Under the pieces are notes generated by a model. That model ran no database searches and had not been told where the DNA came from. It was given only the letters and a program-made list of their open reading frames with translations. The position numbers and the translations under genes are program-made. A stretch of 20,189 nucleotides of DNA. Source: Folioceros fuciformis (Eukaryota > Anthocerotophyta > Anthocerotopsida > Anthocerotales). Below, piece by piece: positions 9,645 through 17,702 of the stretch. The stretch is from positions 415,160-435,348 of the forward strand of contig JBNGIO010006337.1 in NCBI GenBank assembly GCA_049999805.1, written 5' to 3'. Numbering within the stretch: the stretch's first letter is position 1; each line of letters starts with the position of its first letter.

Positions 9645-10094
9645 TCAGCAAGTCCCGGGAGTGGTAGTCGGGATGCAGGTAGCCGGGCGGCTGGGAGGAG
9701 GTGGCGGCGGAGTGACAGTCTTCTTTGAGTATCGGGCAGGCTGCGTGGCTGCTCCCCCGTTGCGTCCGTGGACGTTCACCACCAGCTGCGCGACGTTGGT
9801 CCAGGGCATGGAAGGGGGCACCTCGGGTCGTTTCCACGTCCTTACGGAAATCAGATTAGACACGTCTGGGACGACCGAGTCGGGGCCCCTGGTCGGCGTC
9901 CGTGGTTGAGCGGCATGACGTGGGTCCCCGACCGGAGCCACGACCGAGGGCTGGGGCTGCGGATCCTTCGCTGTAGCAGCCAGCATATGCATGCCCCGCC
10001 TTGCAGCCATCCCCTGGTCGCAGAAGGCCGCCAGGAGCAGGCAGAGCAGAAGTGTACGGACGCAATTATTTCGTCCACTGCACTTGCCCGCCAT
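9645..10094 (-). CDS. Secreted small protein, tandem family copy 3 (149 aa, unknown function)
   Basis: The ATG at 10094 has a strong plant context (AAACCATGGCG). Residues 15-24 (LLLCLLLAAF) form the signal-peptide core, with likely cleavage after A30 or A31 (GMAA/RRG), leaving about 118 residues. The mature part has a proline-rich, low-complexity segment (44-78), then the family block W87-K-R-P-E-V-P-P-S-M-P97 with W98-T-N-V, a possible sequon-free basic stretch, a run of six prolines (129-134) and two cysteines (C140, C149) in the tail that copy 2 lacks. It is longer than copy 2 mainly between the signal peptide and the block. The PPSMP within the block resembles hydroxyproline-type peptide cores of CLE/IDA precursors, but this alone does not prove it is a hormone. 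The open frame continues 23 codons upstream of the ATG without another ATG. Confidence 0.72.
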   Translation of the reverse strand: MAGKCSGRNNCVRTLLLCLLLAAFCDQGMAARRGMHMLAATAKDPQPQPSVVAPVGDPRHAAQPRTPTRGPDSVVPDVSNLISVRTWKRPEVPPSMPWTNVAQLVVNVHGRNGGAATQPARYSKKTVTPPPPPPSRPATCIPTTTPGTC

Positions 10095-10125
10095 GGTTTC
10101 AGATTCGTAAATCCCGGAATTCCGC

Positions 10126-10155
10126 CGACTCCGAAACTGGGATGTTGATCTGCAA
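10126..10155 (-). promoter_or_regulatory. Conserved 5' element, copy 3
   Basis: The + strand reads GACTCCGAAACTGGGATG then TTGATCTGCAA. It is the more diverged version of 7588-7616, starting 32 bases upstream of the ATG as in copy 2. Confidence 0.45.
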
Positions 10156-11556
10156 TTAAGCACGGTTGCAGAAGAAAAGGACAGGAAGGCTACAGCAATT
10201 CCTGCTAGCCTCCTTGGTTAGGACCTACCGAGTCCTCGAGATATCCCACCAGTCCAATGCAGCGCGGTGGCAGCTACGGTGTGAAATCGGTTGCAGGTTG
10301 TGTGTTGCGTGCAGGTCGTGCACGTCGAATTCCAACCCGAATTCCGGATACCACTACTCCCCGACTCCCGCTCCGTTGCTGGCTGTGTGGCAGGCTGCTT
10401 GGACGCTGCTTTGCAGTAGTGTGCACGCAGGCGGTTGAGAATGGAGGAATGCCCCTGGCATGCCCCGTTATAAAGGCCAGCACAAAGTCAGATCCAAGAG
10501 CGTCTTAGCCCAGCGAACATGACGAGTGAGGTAGACGAAGTGCGCGGTCCCGGGCAGGTCGTAGTCCGGTCCGGTCAGGAGGCTCCCCCGTTGCCTGGCA
10601 TCCGCGTCAGAGTCCAGTCCGTAGACAAACTACGGCCACCCAGTGGTTTAAGTAGAGTACTCCCTAAGCTACGCCATGGCATGCCATGGTCCCCGCGACT
10701 TCCTTGCTACTCACGTCCATTATCTTAGTATGGTTGCATGATGCATGCTGGTACATGGTGGGCAGGTAATATGTCAAAATGAGCTCCGCAGACTGCATAT
10801 GGCATCGGTGTGCGACGTCCTTAGGCCCAGGACTTGAGCGCGGAGCAGACAGGACACTGGACGACAGCAGCACCTGCGGGCGACTTGGACGTGCCACGCT
10901 GATTCCCCGTTCGGACACCCGAGGTGGTCCGGTCCAGCTCCCTCTCGGGTTCCGCCTCCGGCTCCCTCTCCAGCTCCAGCTCGGGCTGACTCGTCGCAAT
11001 GCCCGCAGAAGCGACGCGGAAGGAACCCTAAGGAAGCTCACACCGGGATTCTGCTCTTCCCGTGTTCAACAGGTCAAAGGCCTGCGGCAGCCCCTAGTCC
11101 CAGAGTCCCATCCCAGCCCGGCCTATGCCTTGCTTGGCACCGTATGCAGTCCGTGTGTGTATGTTTGTCCGTGTACATATAGTATCGAGTGCGGTGACGT
11201 TGTCTCTAAGTATATGTACAAATGGACCGTGGTTTGTTGGTTCGAGGCAGGGCGGGAGGAATCTGGTGGGAAAATGGGGAAAGCGAGTGCGAGGGTCAAC
11301 TGGCGGTTTCACGTTCACCAGGCCCCGGCTGGAGTGTGGGGGGCCGGTGGCAGGCCTGGCCAAGCATGGCCAGGCCAGGCCAGGGCCCCTGCCCCCATGG
11401 CCCCCCTGGTCATGAGCAAGCAAGCGGTGTGACCGGGCCGTGGAGTGGCGTTGACTGGGCGAAAGGCGATTTGTAAAATGCCAATTGCGAATCGCCAATG
11501 ATGACTTATGCTGCATGCGGAGGAGGGGCAGCCAGCCATGGCCCACGAGGCAGCAA

Positions 11557-11581
11557 CATCATCATCGTCATCATCATCATC
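11557..11581. repeat. CAT/ATC trinucleotide microsatellite
   Basis: Eight CAT-type triplets with one interruption (CATCATCATCGTCATCATCA and on) in non-coding GC-rich DNA. Confidence 0.85.
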
Positions 11582-11757
11582 GGCATGCACGGTGCACAGT
11601 GGCCAGGAGTCTATAGAACAGAGGCCAAAGGAAGAAGCAACATCGCCCCGTGGCCCACACACATCAATCATCATGCACCATGGCATGCCTGCCTGTTGAA
11701 TATCGTTATGGCCGTCGACATATGTGGGACATGTACTGTATCCAGTGTATGTCTTGC

Positions 11758-11775
11758 ATTGTATTGTATTGTATT
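11758..11775. repeat. ATTGT pentanucleotide microsatellite
   Basis: Three perfect ATTGT units plus a partial fourth in intergenic DNA. Confidence 0.8.
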
Positions 11776-12035
11776 ATAGTTAGAATATGTGTAAGGATGA
11801 GGGAGGGGAGGGGCCCGCCGCCTGGACAGAACTGGGCCCAGGTCGCCAGGCCTGGAGCGCGCGCCATGGGCGGGGCACAATGGCATGGCTTGCGGGACCG
11901 GGCCCAGACGAGGACGGGGATGCGTGTTGCTGGGGAGTCGAGACGAGACAAAAACGAGACGAGTTGAGTCGAGACGCCACTATACGAGACGAGGCCACGA
12001 GAAGAGAAGAAAAAAGAAGAGAAACCAGGCAAGGC

Positions 12036-12060
12036 AAGCCAAGCCAAGCCAAGCCAAGCC
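12036..12060. repeat. AAGCC pentanucleotide microsatellite
   Basis: Five perfect AAGCC units, about 100 bases upstream of the possible TATA box of the CLE/IDA-like gene. Confidence 0.85.
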
Positions 12061-12157
12061 CAGGGAAAGGAAGGAGCGGCAGGCGGCACGGGAGCGGAGG
12101 GCAGCGCAACGGAGTGGAACGGAAGCATCGACCTGCTTCCACCACTTCTTCCAAATT

Positions 12158-12163
12158 TATAAA
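12158..12163 (+). promoter_or_regulatory. Possible TATA box of the CLE/IDA-like gene
   Basis: TATAAA in the context AAATTTATAAACAAG, the best TATA match on this strand within 1 kb upstream of the ATG at 12708. Transcription from here would give a leader of about 515 bases, pyrimidine-rich at 12470-12560 and holding several short upstream ORFs (for example ATG at 12280 for 55 codons and ATG at 12629 for five). A TATA-less start nearer the gene is equally possible. Confidence 0.35.
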
Positions 12164-12707
12164 CAAGTTGATGAAGGTGGAGCGTGATGAAGAGAGGGCG
12201 CGATCGCGCATTAAGTCAGCCCCAGCCTCAGCCACGTTTGAGCACGTTGCCGCCCGATGCTTGCTGCCACAGGTAGCGATGTCAGCAGCCGCACTGAGGC
12301 TCGCCTGCGCTCTCTCCAAATCTCCGCCGCTCCCACCACCTCTGAGTTCTGCACCAACAAGCCCCTCACCTGTAGAGCAACGTCTCTGTGAGCTGCCTCC
12401 CCTGTACCCCACGCACCCTCGCCTCCTCGCTGCTCTGCCCTCTTAGTACCACTCACATTGTGCTGTGCTGTGCTGTGTCTCCCTCTGCCCCCGCATCCCC
12501 GCATCGCTGTCACTGTCTCTCCAGGAGCCTTTGTCTCTGTCTCTGCTGATGTGCGTGTGAGTGAGTGTGGGTGTGCGAGTGTGTGTGTTTTGTAAGCGCG
12601 GCGATCTTGCCTTGCTGGGTGTGGCCCTGATGCTGTGCACTGTCTAAGCCACACTGTCCTCCCCGCTTGCACCAGCTGCACTACTAGTGTGTCAGGTCTC
12701 AAGTGTG

Positions 12708-13181
12708 ATGGCAGCCCTCGTTCGTCTCCTCCTCCTCCTGGTGCTAGCACCAGCGGCGTGGCTGCTTGCGGGGCCGGCCATGCTGCCTGCTGCGGCGGGG
12801 AGGCCCGGGCCCAAGCTGCTGGTGGAGGTGGCAGCTGGCGATGGGGCGAGAGATGCCCCTGTGGTTGTGGGAGAGCGGGATCCTGTGCCGGTGAAGCAGA
12901 CCGGGGGGTACACGCTGTCCAGGGCCCCGCGCCTTCCCCCGTCCGGACCCTCGCCTATCCACAACGATGTTGGGCCGGCCGGGTTTGTGGTGCGCCGGAT
13001 CACAGCTCAGATCACTGCCGACGGCGCCGGTTTGGAGGTCAGCAGGGTACCGGTGGAGGGGAATGGAGCCAGGACCGAGACGGCGGCGGCCGATCACAAG
13101 GATCACGGCCTACCTTCGTCCCAAAGCCAGATACCAAGCAACCTGGATCGCCAGCAACAGGACGCTCGCAATAGCATATAG
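12708..13181 (+). CDS. Secreted CLE/IDA-type signalling-peptide precursor (157 aa)
   Basis: The ATG at 12708 (GTGATGGCA, good context) begins MAALVRLLLLLVLAPAAWLL, a strong signal peptide with a likely cleavage near A28-A30. After a variable region comes GGYTLSRAP (66-74), then the core R75-L-P-P-S-G-P-S-P-I-H-N86, followed by DVGP and a 67-residue hydrophilic tail. The core fits the CLE 12-mer (R-x-V-P-[ST]-G-P-[ND]-P-[LI]-H-[NH]) at R, P4, S5, G, P7, P9, I, H and N. It also fits IDA/IDL peptides (P-P-S-[AG]-P-S-x-x-H-N), which are often preceded by a G-[YF]-x-L segment and followed by D-[IV]-G, both present here. Such precursors are processed in the secretory pathway, proline-hydroxylated, and perceived by leucine-rich-repeat receptor kinases. 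Odd points are a Pro at position 3, a Ser at position 8 and a long C-terminal extension. It reads away from the nearby tandem array. Membership in the CLE/IDA class is likely; which of the two is unresolved. Confidence 0.75.
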   Translation: MAALVRLLLLLVLAPAAWLLAGPAMLPAAAGRPGPKLLVEVAAGDGARDAPVVVGERDPVPVKQTGGYTLSRAPRLPPSGPSPIHNDVGPAGFVVRRITAQITADGAGLEVSRVPVEGNGARTETAAADHKDHGLPSSQSQIPSNLDRQQQDARNSI

Positions 13182-13406
13182 GCTCCAGGATTGTAGACGT
13201 AGACGTGGTGTCACACATGGCTAGCGCAGGTGGATGCAACTGCAAACTGCCTTTGCATCTGCAGCTGGCCCTGCTTTCACATTATTTCCTCCCTCAGTCA
13301 AACATTGCTCACGCCGGGGCTAGCTCAGCACTGGCACTGAGCTTTGGATGGTGGAAGCAGGCGCAGGGGCAGGTGCACAGACACATGCAGCTGCAAGACT
13401 TCATGC

Positions 13407-13482
13407 AATTCCTTCCCGGAATTCGGTTGCCAAGGTGGTCGGGAGATTGCAATTGGATTTACCAACCTGCGCAATCTCCCGA
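13407..13482. repeat. Two adjacent inverted repeats downstream of the CLE/IDA-like gene
   Basis: The larger is a perfect 12-bp stem, TCGGGAGATTGC (13439-13450) and GCAATCTCCCGA (13471-13482), with a 20-base loop. Just before it, AATTCC (13407-13412) pairs with GGAATT (13418-13423) over a 5-base loop. They lie 226-300 bases past the stop codon, probably in the 3' UTR. Stems this short do not resemble a plant miRNA precursor. Confidence 0.75.
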
Positions 13483-13877
13483 ATTGTCTGTACAGTTGGA
13501 CACACAGGCTAGGCTACAATTATTATAGCGGTTGGAGCAAATTGGCTGCGCACAACGACGCCTTAGATTGTCAGGAGAGCCCAAGCCATACTAGCAGCTG
13601 CAGGCCATTTCCTCTCAATTTACCTTGTACAGTACACAAGGCTCAGGCAACCCCTGGCATGCGCATCCGCCCTGAATCATTGGTAGAGCTATTGGAAACC
13701 CAGAAAAGCCAAAAAAGACAAGTTAGTCTTCACGATTTTGCCGTATGTCGTATGTATTGATTGAGGCTAAAGGACTCCAGTTCCAGCTAGCAGTTTTAAG
13801 ACTATAGAGAGACCTTTGATTGACTTTGTTATGTGATCATGACTTGTCTCAACGTCATGACAAGCCAGTGACTTGTT

Positions 13878-13913
13878 GGCTGGCAGGCTAGCTAGGTGAC
13901 TAGCCGGCCAGCC
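13878..13913. repeat. Strong GC-rich hairpin before a possible poly(A) signal
   Basis: GGCTGGCAGGCTAG (13878-13891) pairs with CTAGCCGGCCAGCC (13900-13913) at 13 of 14 positions around an 8-base loop. It ends 21 bases before the AATAAA at 13935. Confidence 0.75.
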
Positions 13914-13934
13914 ACATTCTCAGTATATCAGTGC

Positions 13935-13940
13935 AATAAA
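13935..13940 (+). terminator. Possible poly(A) signal of the CLE/IDA-like gene
   Basis: AATAAA, 754 bases after the stop codon at 13181, followed by a GT-rich stretch (AAGTGTGGTTGG). Plants use loose signals, so an earlier site is possible. The region in between has no convincing ORF and is read here as 3' UTR. Confidence 0.35.
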
Positions 13941-13959
13941 AAGTGTGGTTGGAGGCCCC

Positions 13960-16240
13960 GCCATGTGTGTGTCCCTTCCCTGCCCCCTCAACCTTACATG
14001 TCACACCACCGATATCGGTTGTGGAAGATCAGACCTATGGAAAGCACGAAATTGTCGAAGGCATGAGACTGCGCACCAGGAACATCTGTAGACTACTACC
14101 TCCAGGCTTCTTACTGTAGTTGGAAATTCATTCCAGGTATATATCTTCCTTCATTTCATTCCCCTCATCACAAAACACACTCTCATTGGCAGTGGCAATG
14201 ATACGTGCAGTGCAATGCAAGCGATGGCGGAGTATTTTATTGGGTGACATGCAGTGCAGGACAATTGTTTAGCTATAAATGGTTTAATATATTCGCACGC
14301 GCAAATGGCTCCTTTCACCATGCTGTTTTATTCTCATCAGCAGGTGCCACCTGTTGGTATCAATCCCAACAGTCACAGTGCGTGCGATGTATCTCATCTC
14401 CAACTTGTCACCACTGTCAAATAGTTGCTGATACAGTAACAGTGTGATTGTGTGCCTGTCTGGACAGTAGCATGTGTGTGTTCTGAAAGTTGTAACGCCG
14501 CAACGGGACCTGGACCGGGACCGGCCGGCCCGGAAGCAGGTCCACAGTCACACTCTTCAGCACTGTAGGTATGTATGTTTGTAGCACTGGAAGTGCGGCA
14601 GTCACTGCAGACTGCAGACCTGCACTCTACAGTCGCCAGACGCAGCCGGTGGAGCACAGACAGCGGCGTTGCAGTTGCAGGCCTACATTACTATTGTGGG
14701 CACTTCAGGCCCGCTCTATACTATTGCAGGCCTTGTACAAAACAGTAAAGGCCATGTCAGGCCTGGCCCGGCCACTCCAGGCCGGCCAGCCGCTGCGAGC
14801 CTCGGGAATGCCGACCGGCAGCTCCAATATCGCCTGGCCCTGCTCTCCGCTGACGGATTCATAAATGACGAATTTATTTCTTTCAACACGGACTCGGATC
14901 AGCATTCACTCCTCCCCCATCCCCGCGTTCGATGTGCGATGCTTACGCGGCTCGAGTGCACAAATGATGAGGGAGCATGTACTGCACGTATGCACACATC
15001 TATGTCCAAGCTACGCCGGCTTGCCGCCGGAGCTTGAGCATCGAGATTTGCTTCCGGTCAGAATTCCCGGCAGGAATAATCGCCCGCCATTAACGACAAC
15101 GAACCTCCTGCGGTCACGTGACTGGCTCGTCAAATTCAAAAGTTCTATCCGATACCGATCATCGACCCATCGTCCCAAGATCCGATTCCGACTGCCATCT
15201 CCACCGGCCTGGTAAGCGGGCGGGGATTAGCGAAAGGTGGCAACACGTTTAGCTCGCTGTGGGTGGAGATGGAATCCCGAGCCCCCGGCCCGCAGGCTGC
15301 ACGCTCCACAAAGCAACGCACCGCATGCAGCGCATCAAAAGGCCCAGCCAAAGTATGGGCGCGGCATATGTTGGGAGGTGAACCTCCCAGGCCCAGGCAG
15401 CCAGGCAGCCAGGCAACCAGGCAACCAGGCAGCCAGGCAACCCGGTCGGCAGGCTTGTGAGAGCCGCGGCCCACAACTGCGGCCACCGTTGCAGCGCCGT
15501 GGTCACCGTACCAGTATTTTACGCTGGGCGATAGCGAATTGGCGGTGGGCATTCAGCAGAGGCAGCCGATGCTGCTGCTGATGCCGCTGCTGATGCCGCT
15601 CCTGCTTCTGCTGCGACTCGAAGATCCACGGCGGGCTCTCGAGGTCATCCCTCATCTCAGATGGCAGGAAGTTGAAGAGGTTATTAAACTCGCTGAGTGC
15701 GGAGCAGATTTTAATGCAGCACATGGGGCGCCCACAACAGCCTGCCGTTTCATCCGTCGGTGACAGCAAACAAACAAGGCGTTGGCAGGCCTTACGCGTG
15801 CGAGCCTCGCCACATGCCATGACGAACATCATGCCGGTGCACGTCGCAACCAACCCAGAGTCGCTTTGCAACTTCCTGGGATTTTGTAATGTGCCTCCGC
15901 TGCCATTGGCAACAGGATTCTCACCCCAACACATATTCGGTGGAGGCTGGAGCCCTTCATTCCTCCTTGCCTTCAGGGCCACGTCCGCCGCAGGCTATGG
16001 ATAAGGAGTCCAAGGCCAATTGTACTTGCCTTGCCTTGGCTTCACCCCGTCAACCCATCTGGGGGCATGCCAATTGCCGCGCCCCGCGCATCGATCTTCC
16101 TCTCCAGTCAGTCTCTCAAATTCACTACCTCGGCGTCCTCGGGGTGCAGACTACCTGTAGACCAGTCCATATGCTACCCATAACCAACATATGTATGGTT
16201 CTAGCATGGCATCCCAAACGAATGTTGTGATTTCTCGAGT
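13960..16240. other. GC-rich intergenic region without a supported gene
   Basis: ORFs of 60-160 codons occur on both strands but overlap in antisense, lack family motifs and often translate repeats. Visible features are a TATAAAT at 14274 with no convincing ORF behind it, GGCC-rich patches (14760-14800), a short dyad GGGAGGT/ACCTCCC (15373-15388), an octamer minisatellite (15394-15441) and CTG-rich triplets (15567-15620). No tRNA, rRNA or transposon ends were found. Confidence 0.4.
15394..15441. repeat. 8-bp minisatellite, six units of CAGGCARC
   Basis: Six contiguous octamers (four-letter core CAGG followed by CAGC or CAAC in the order G,G,A,A,G,A). Because 8 is not a multiple of 3, every frame gives an eight-residue protein repeat (such as W-L-P-G-C-L-V-A on the minus strand), which explains the long ORFs there. 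Confidence 0.9.
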
Positions 16241-17488
16241 GAATAAAACTCTTTCAGTAGGTGATCAAAATAATTTCAATATCTTCTTTTTTATTGAATC
16301 GAGCAAACAGTAACTTTCTTCCGAACTCTTTATCGTCCAGCGTTTCATGGATCAAAATGTTCACTCCGCCTACAAACTTACCTCCTCTTATCATGCTATA
16401 TTTGCATCCCACTTAGATATAACCAACTTATTATGGCATTTCAAATCATAATAGAAACATATCAATTTTCAATGTGACTAGCTTATTTTGGTATTCATCT
16501 TTTTCTCCTTTCTCATTATTTAAATATATATTATTTAGTTATAAAATTAAAATATTTAAGTCATAAATTTTTACATTTAAAGACTTAATATATTTTTATT
16601 TAATAAAATTATAATCACTAATCAAGTTATAATTTTTGTCAAAAATAATTGTACAATTTGATCTTTAATTTTCTTTCTTAATGCTACTATCCTATCTACT
16701 AATAGGATGGAGTAAGAATATACTTAATGCTCTTGATCCGTAAACAATGCTAGAATGATATGGGTACAGTGTGTAATTGAAGCAATGCCTAAGTCAAATA
16801 TCATGCTAAACACACTAAAGGTTTGATTATGAGTTCCAAGTTTAAATCGTGATAAAAAAAATAAGGACTAGTAAAATTGACAGCATATTCATATTACAAA
16901 GCTGCCTAAAAAGATTAAAAATAGTAAAAAGAATCTTCAAGAATAATAGTAAAAACATATTTATACATAGAAAAATAAATAAAATAAAGCTGCAAAAGGT
17001 TTTAGGCAATGACATACATAAGTATACACTATCGCCTAAAAATTAGAAATTTTTTAAAAACATATTTTTTTAAAACTATATGTTTTGACCTTAGTGCGCA
17101 CCAATAAGTTGTTCTAAAGCCTCTTAAACATTGGATGAGAAAAACATGGTTAAGTAAGCTTTAGAACTAGAATTATTAACTAGCCACTCAGATGTTTGTG
17201 AAGGTATTTAAGGTCATTAAGGTCATTTATATTACTCATACACTTAGAAAGAATCTTGTTGTTAGAAATCAAAAGAAGAACATTTATGTAATTGACGTCC
17301 TATGTCCATCAAATAATCTTGGAGTACAATTCATCATACCAAGCAAGTCTTCTCACATCTATAGGTGCCCTATCAAGGTAATCACATTCTTATTGTACTT
17401 CTCACAGCATACACAATTGATATAGGCCACATTATATTAGGTGATGTATGAGGTCTAACTCTTTAAAGCACTAAGCTTCACGGTTCAG

Positions 17489-17550
17489 ATAAGCCTCCAA
17501 ATAGGCTTATTACTTAAACATGTGCTTATAAGCCTATCAAATAGGCTTAT
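17489..17550. repeat. Pair of near-identical short hairpins (ATAAGCCT / AGGCTTAT)
   Basis: The words alternate: ATAAGCCT (17489), ATAGGCTTAT (17501), ATAAGCCTAT (17528), ATAGGCTTAT (17541). This makes two hairpins (17489-17510 with an 8-bp stem and 17528-17550 with a 10-bp stem) separated by 17 bases; each arm can also pair with the other hairpin's. They may be terminal or subterminal repeats of a small DNA transposon, but no full element was delimited. Confidence 0.8.
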
Positions 17551-17618
17551 TGGCTAATTACTAAGAATACAAAACAAAGAGCAGAACTAAGTATAATCCT
17601 AATCATGTGAACGAGATG

Positions 17619-17702
17619 GAAGGTGAAGTGACTAGAAGTCTTCATGGGAAGGCGTGGGAGGAAGGTGAAGTGACTAGAAGTCTTCATGGGAAGGCGTGGG
17701 AG
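17619..17702. repeat. Perfect 42-bp tandem duplication
   Basis: 17619-17660 and 17661-17702 are identical over 42 bases, beginning GAAGGTGAAGTGACTAGAAG. The length is a multiple of three and the repeat is free of stops in one plus frame. Perfect identity in a drifting AT-rich region suggests a recent event. Confidence 0.92.

Larger units (their letters stand above)
10156..12157. other. GC-rich intergenic region between the array and the CLE/IDA-like gene
   Basis: The first ~500 bases are upstream DNA of copy 3 (GGTCC-rich patch at 10566). No gene is supported in the rest. Long ORFs here (10779-11432 plus; 11787-12446 plus with a mirror on minus) are of low complexity and overlap each other in antisense, as expected in GC-rich DNA. 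Sequence oddities include CTCC/CAGCTC-rich tracts (10937-10990), GGCCAGGCCAGG runs (11349-11385), a cluster of CGAGACGAG/CGAGTC words (about 11937-11995) and three microsatellites listed separately. Confidence 0.45.

Noticed and set aside
9840-9905. Second CLE-like core in copy 3 (RTPTRGPDSVVP, residues 65-76)
   Set aside because: It matches only about five CLE positions, lacks the H-[NH] ending, and has no counterpart in copy 2.
10779-11432. 217-residue plus-strand ORF with a real ATG
   Set aside because: Its composition follows local CTCC/GGCCAGG repeats, there is no signal or domain, and the frame is open mainly because the DNA is GC-rich.
11780-12446. Two ~210-residue ORFs, one on each strand, covering the same DNA
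   Set aside because: They are mirror images in GC-rich low-complexity DNA (AAGCC repeats, CGAGAC words), have no domain, and overlap the likely promoter and leader of the CLE/IDA-like gene.
12635-13174. 179-residue ORF overlapping the CLE/IDA-like gene in another frame
   Set aside because: It lacks a proper ATG at its start and any motif, while the overlapped frame has a signal peptide and a hormone core.
13439-13482. 12-bp stem as a microRNA precursor
   Set aside because: The stem is too short for a plant miRNA duplex of about 21 bases.
14274-14280. TATAAAT as a promoter of a gene at 14.3-16.2 kb
   Set aside because: No convincing ORF or signal follows within 1.9 kb on this strand.
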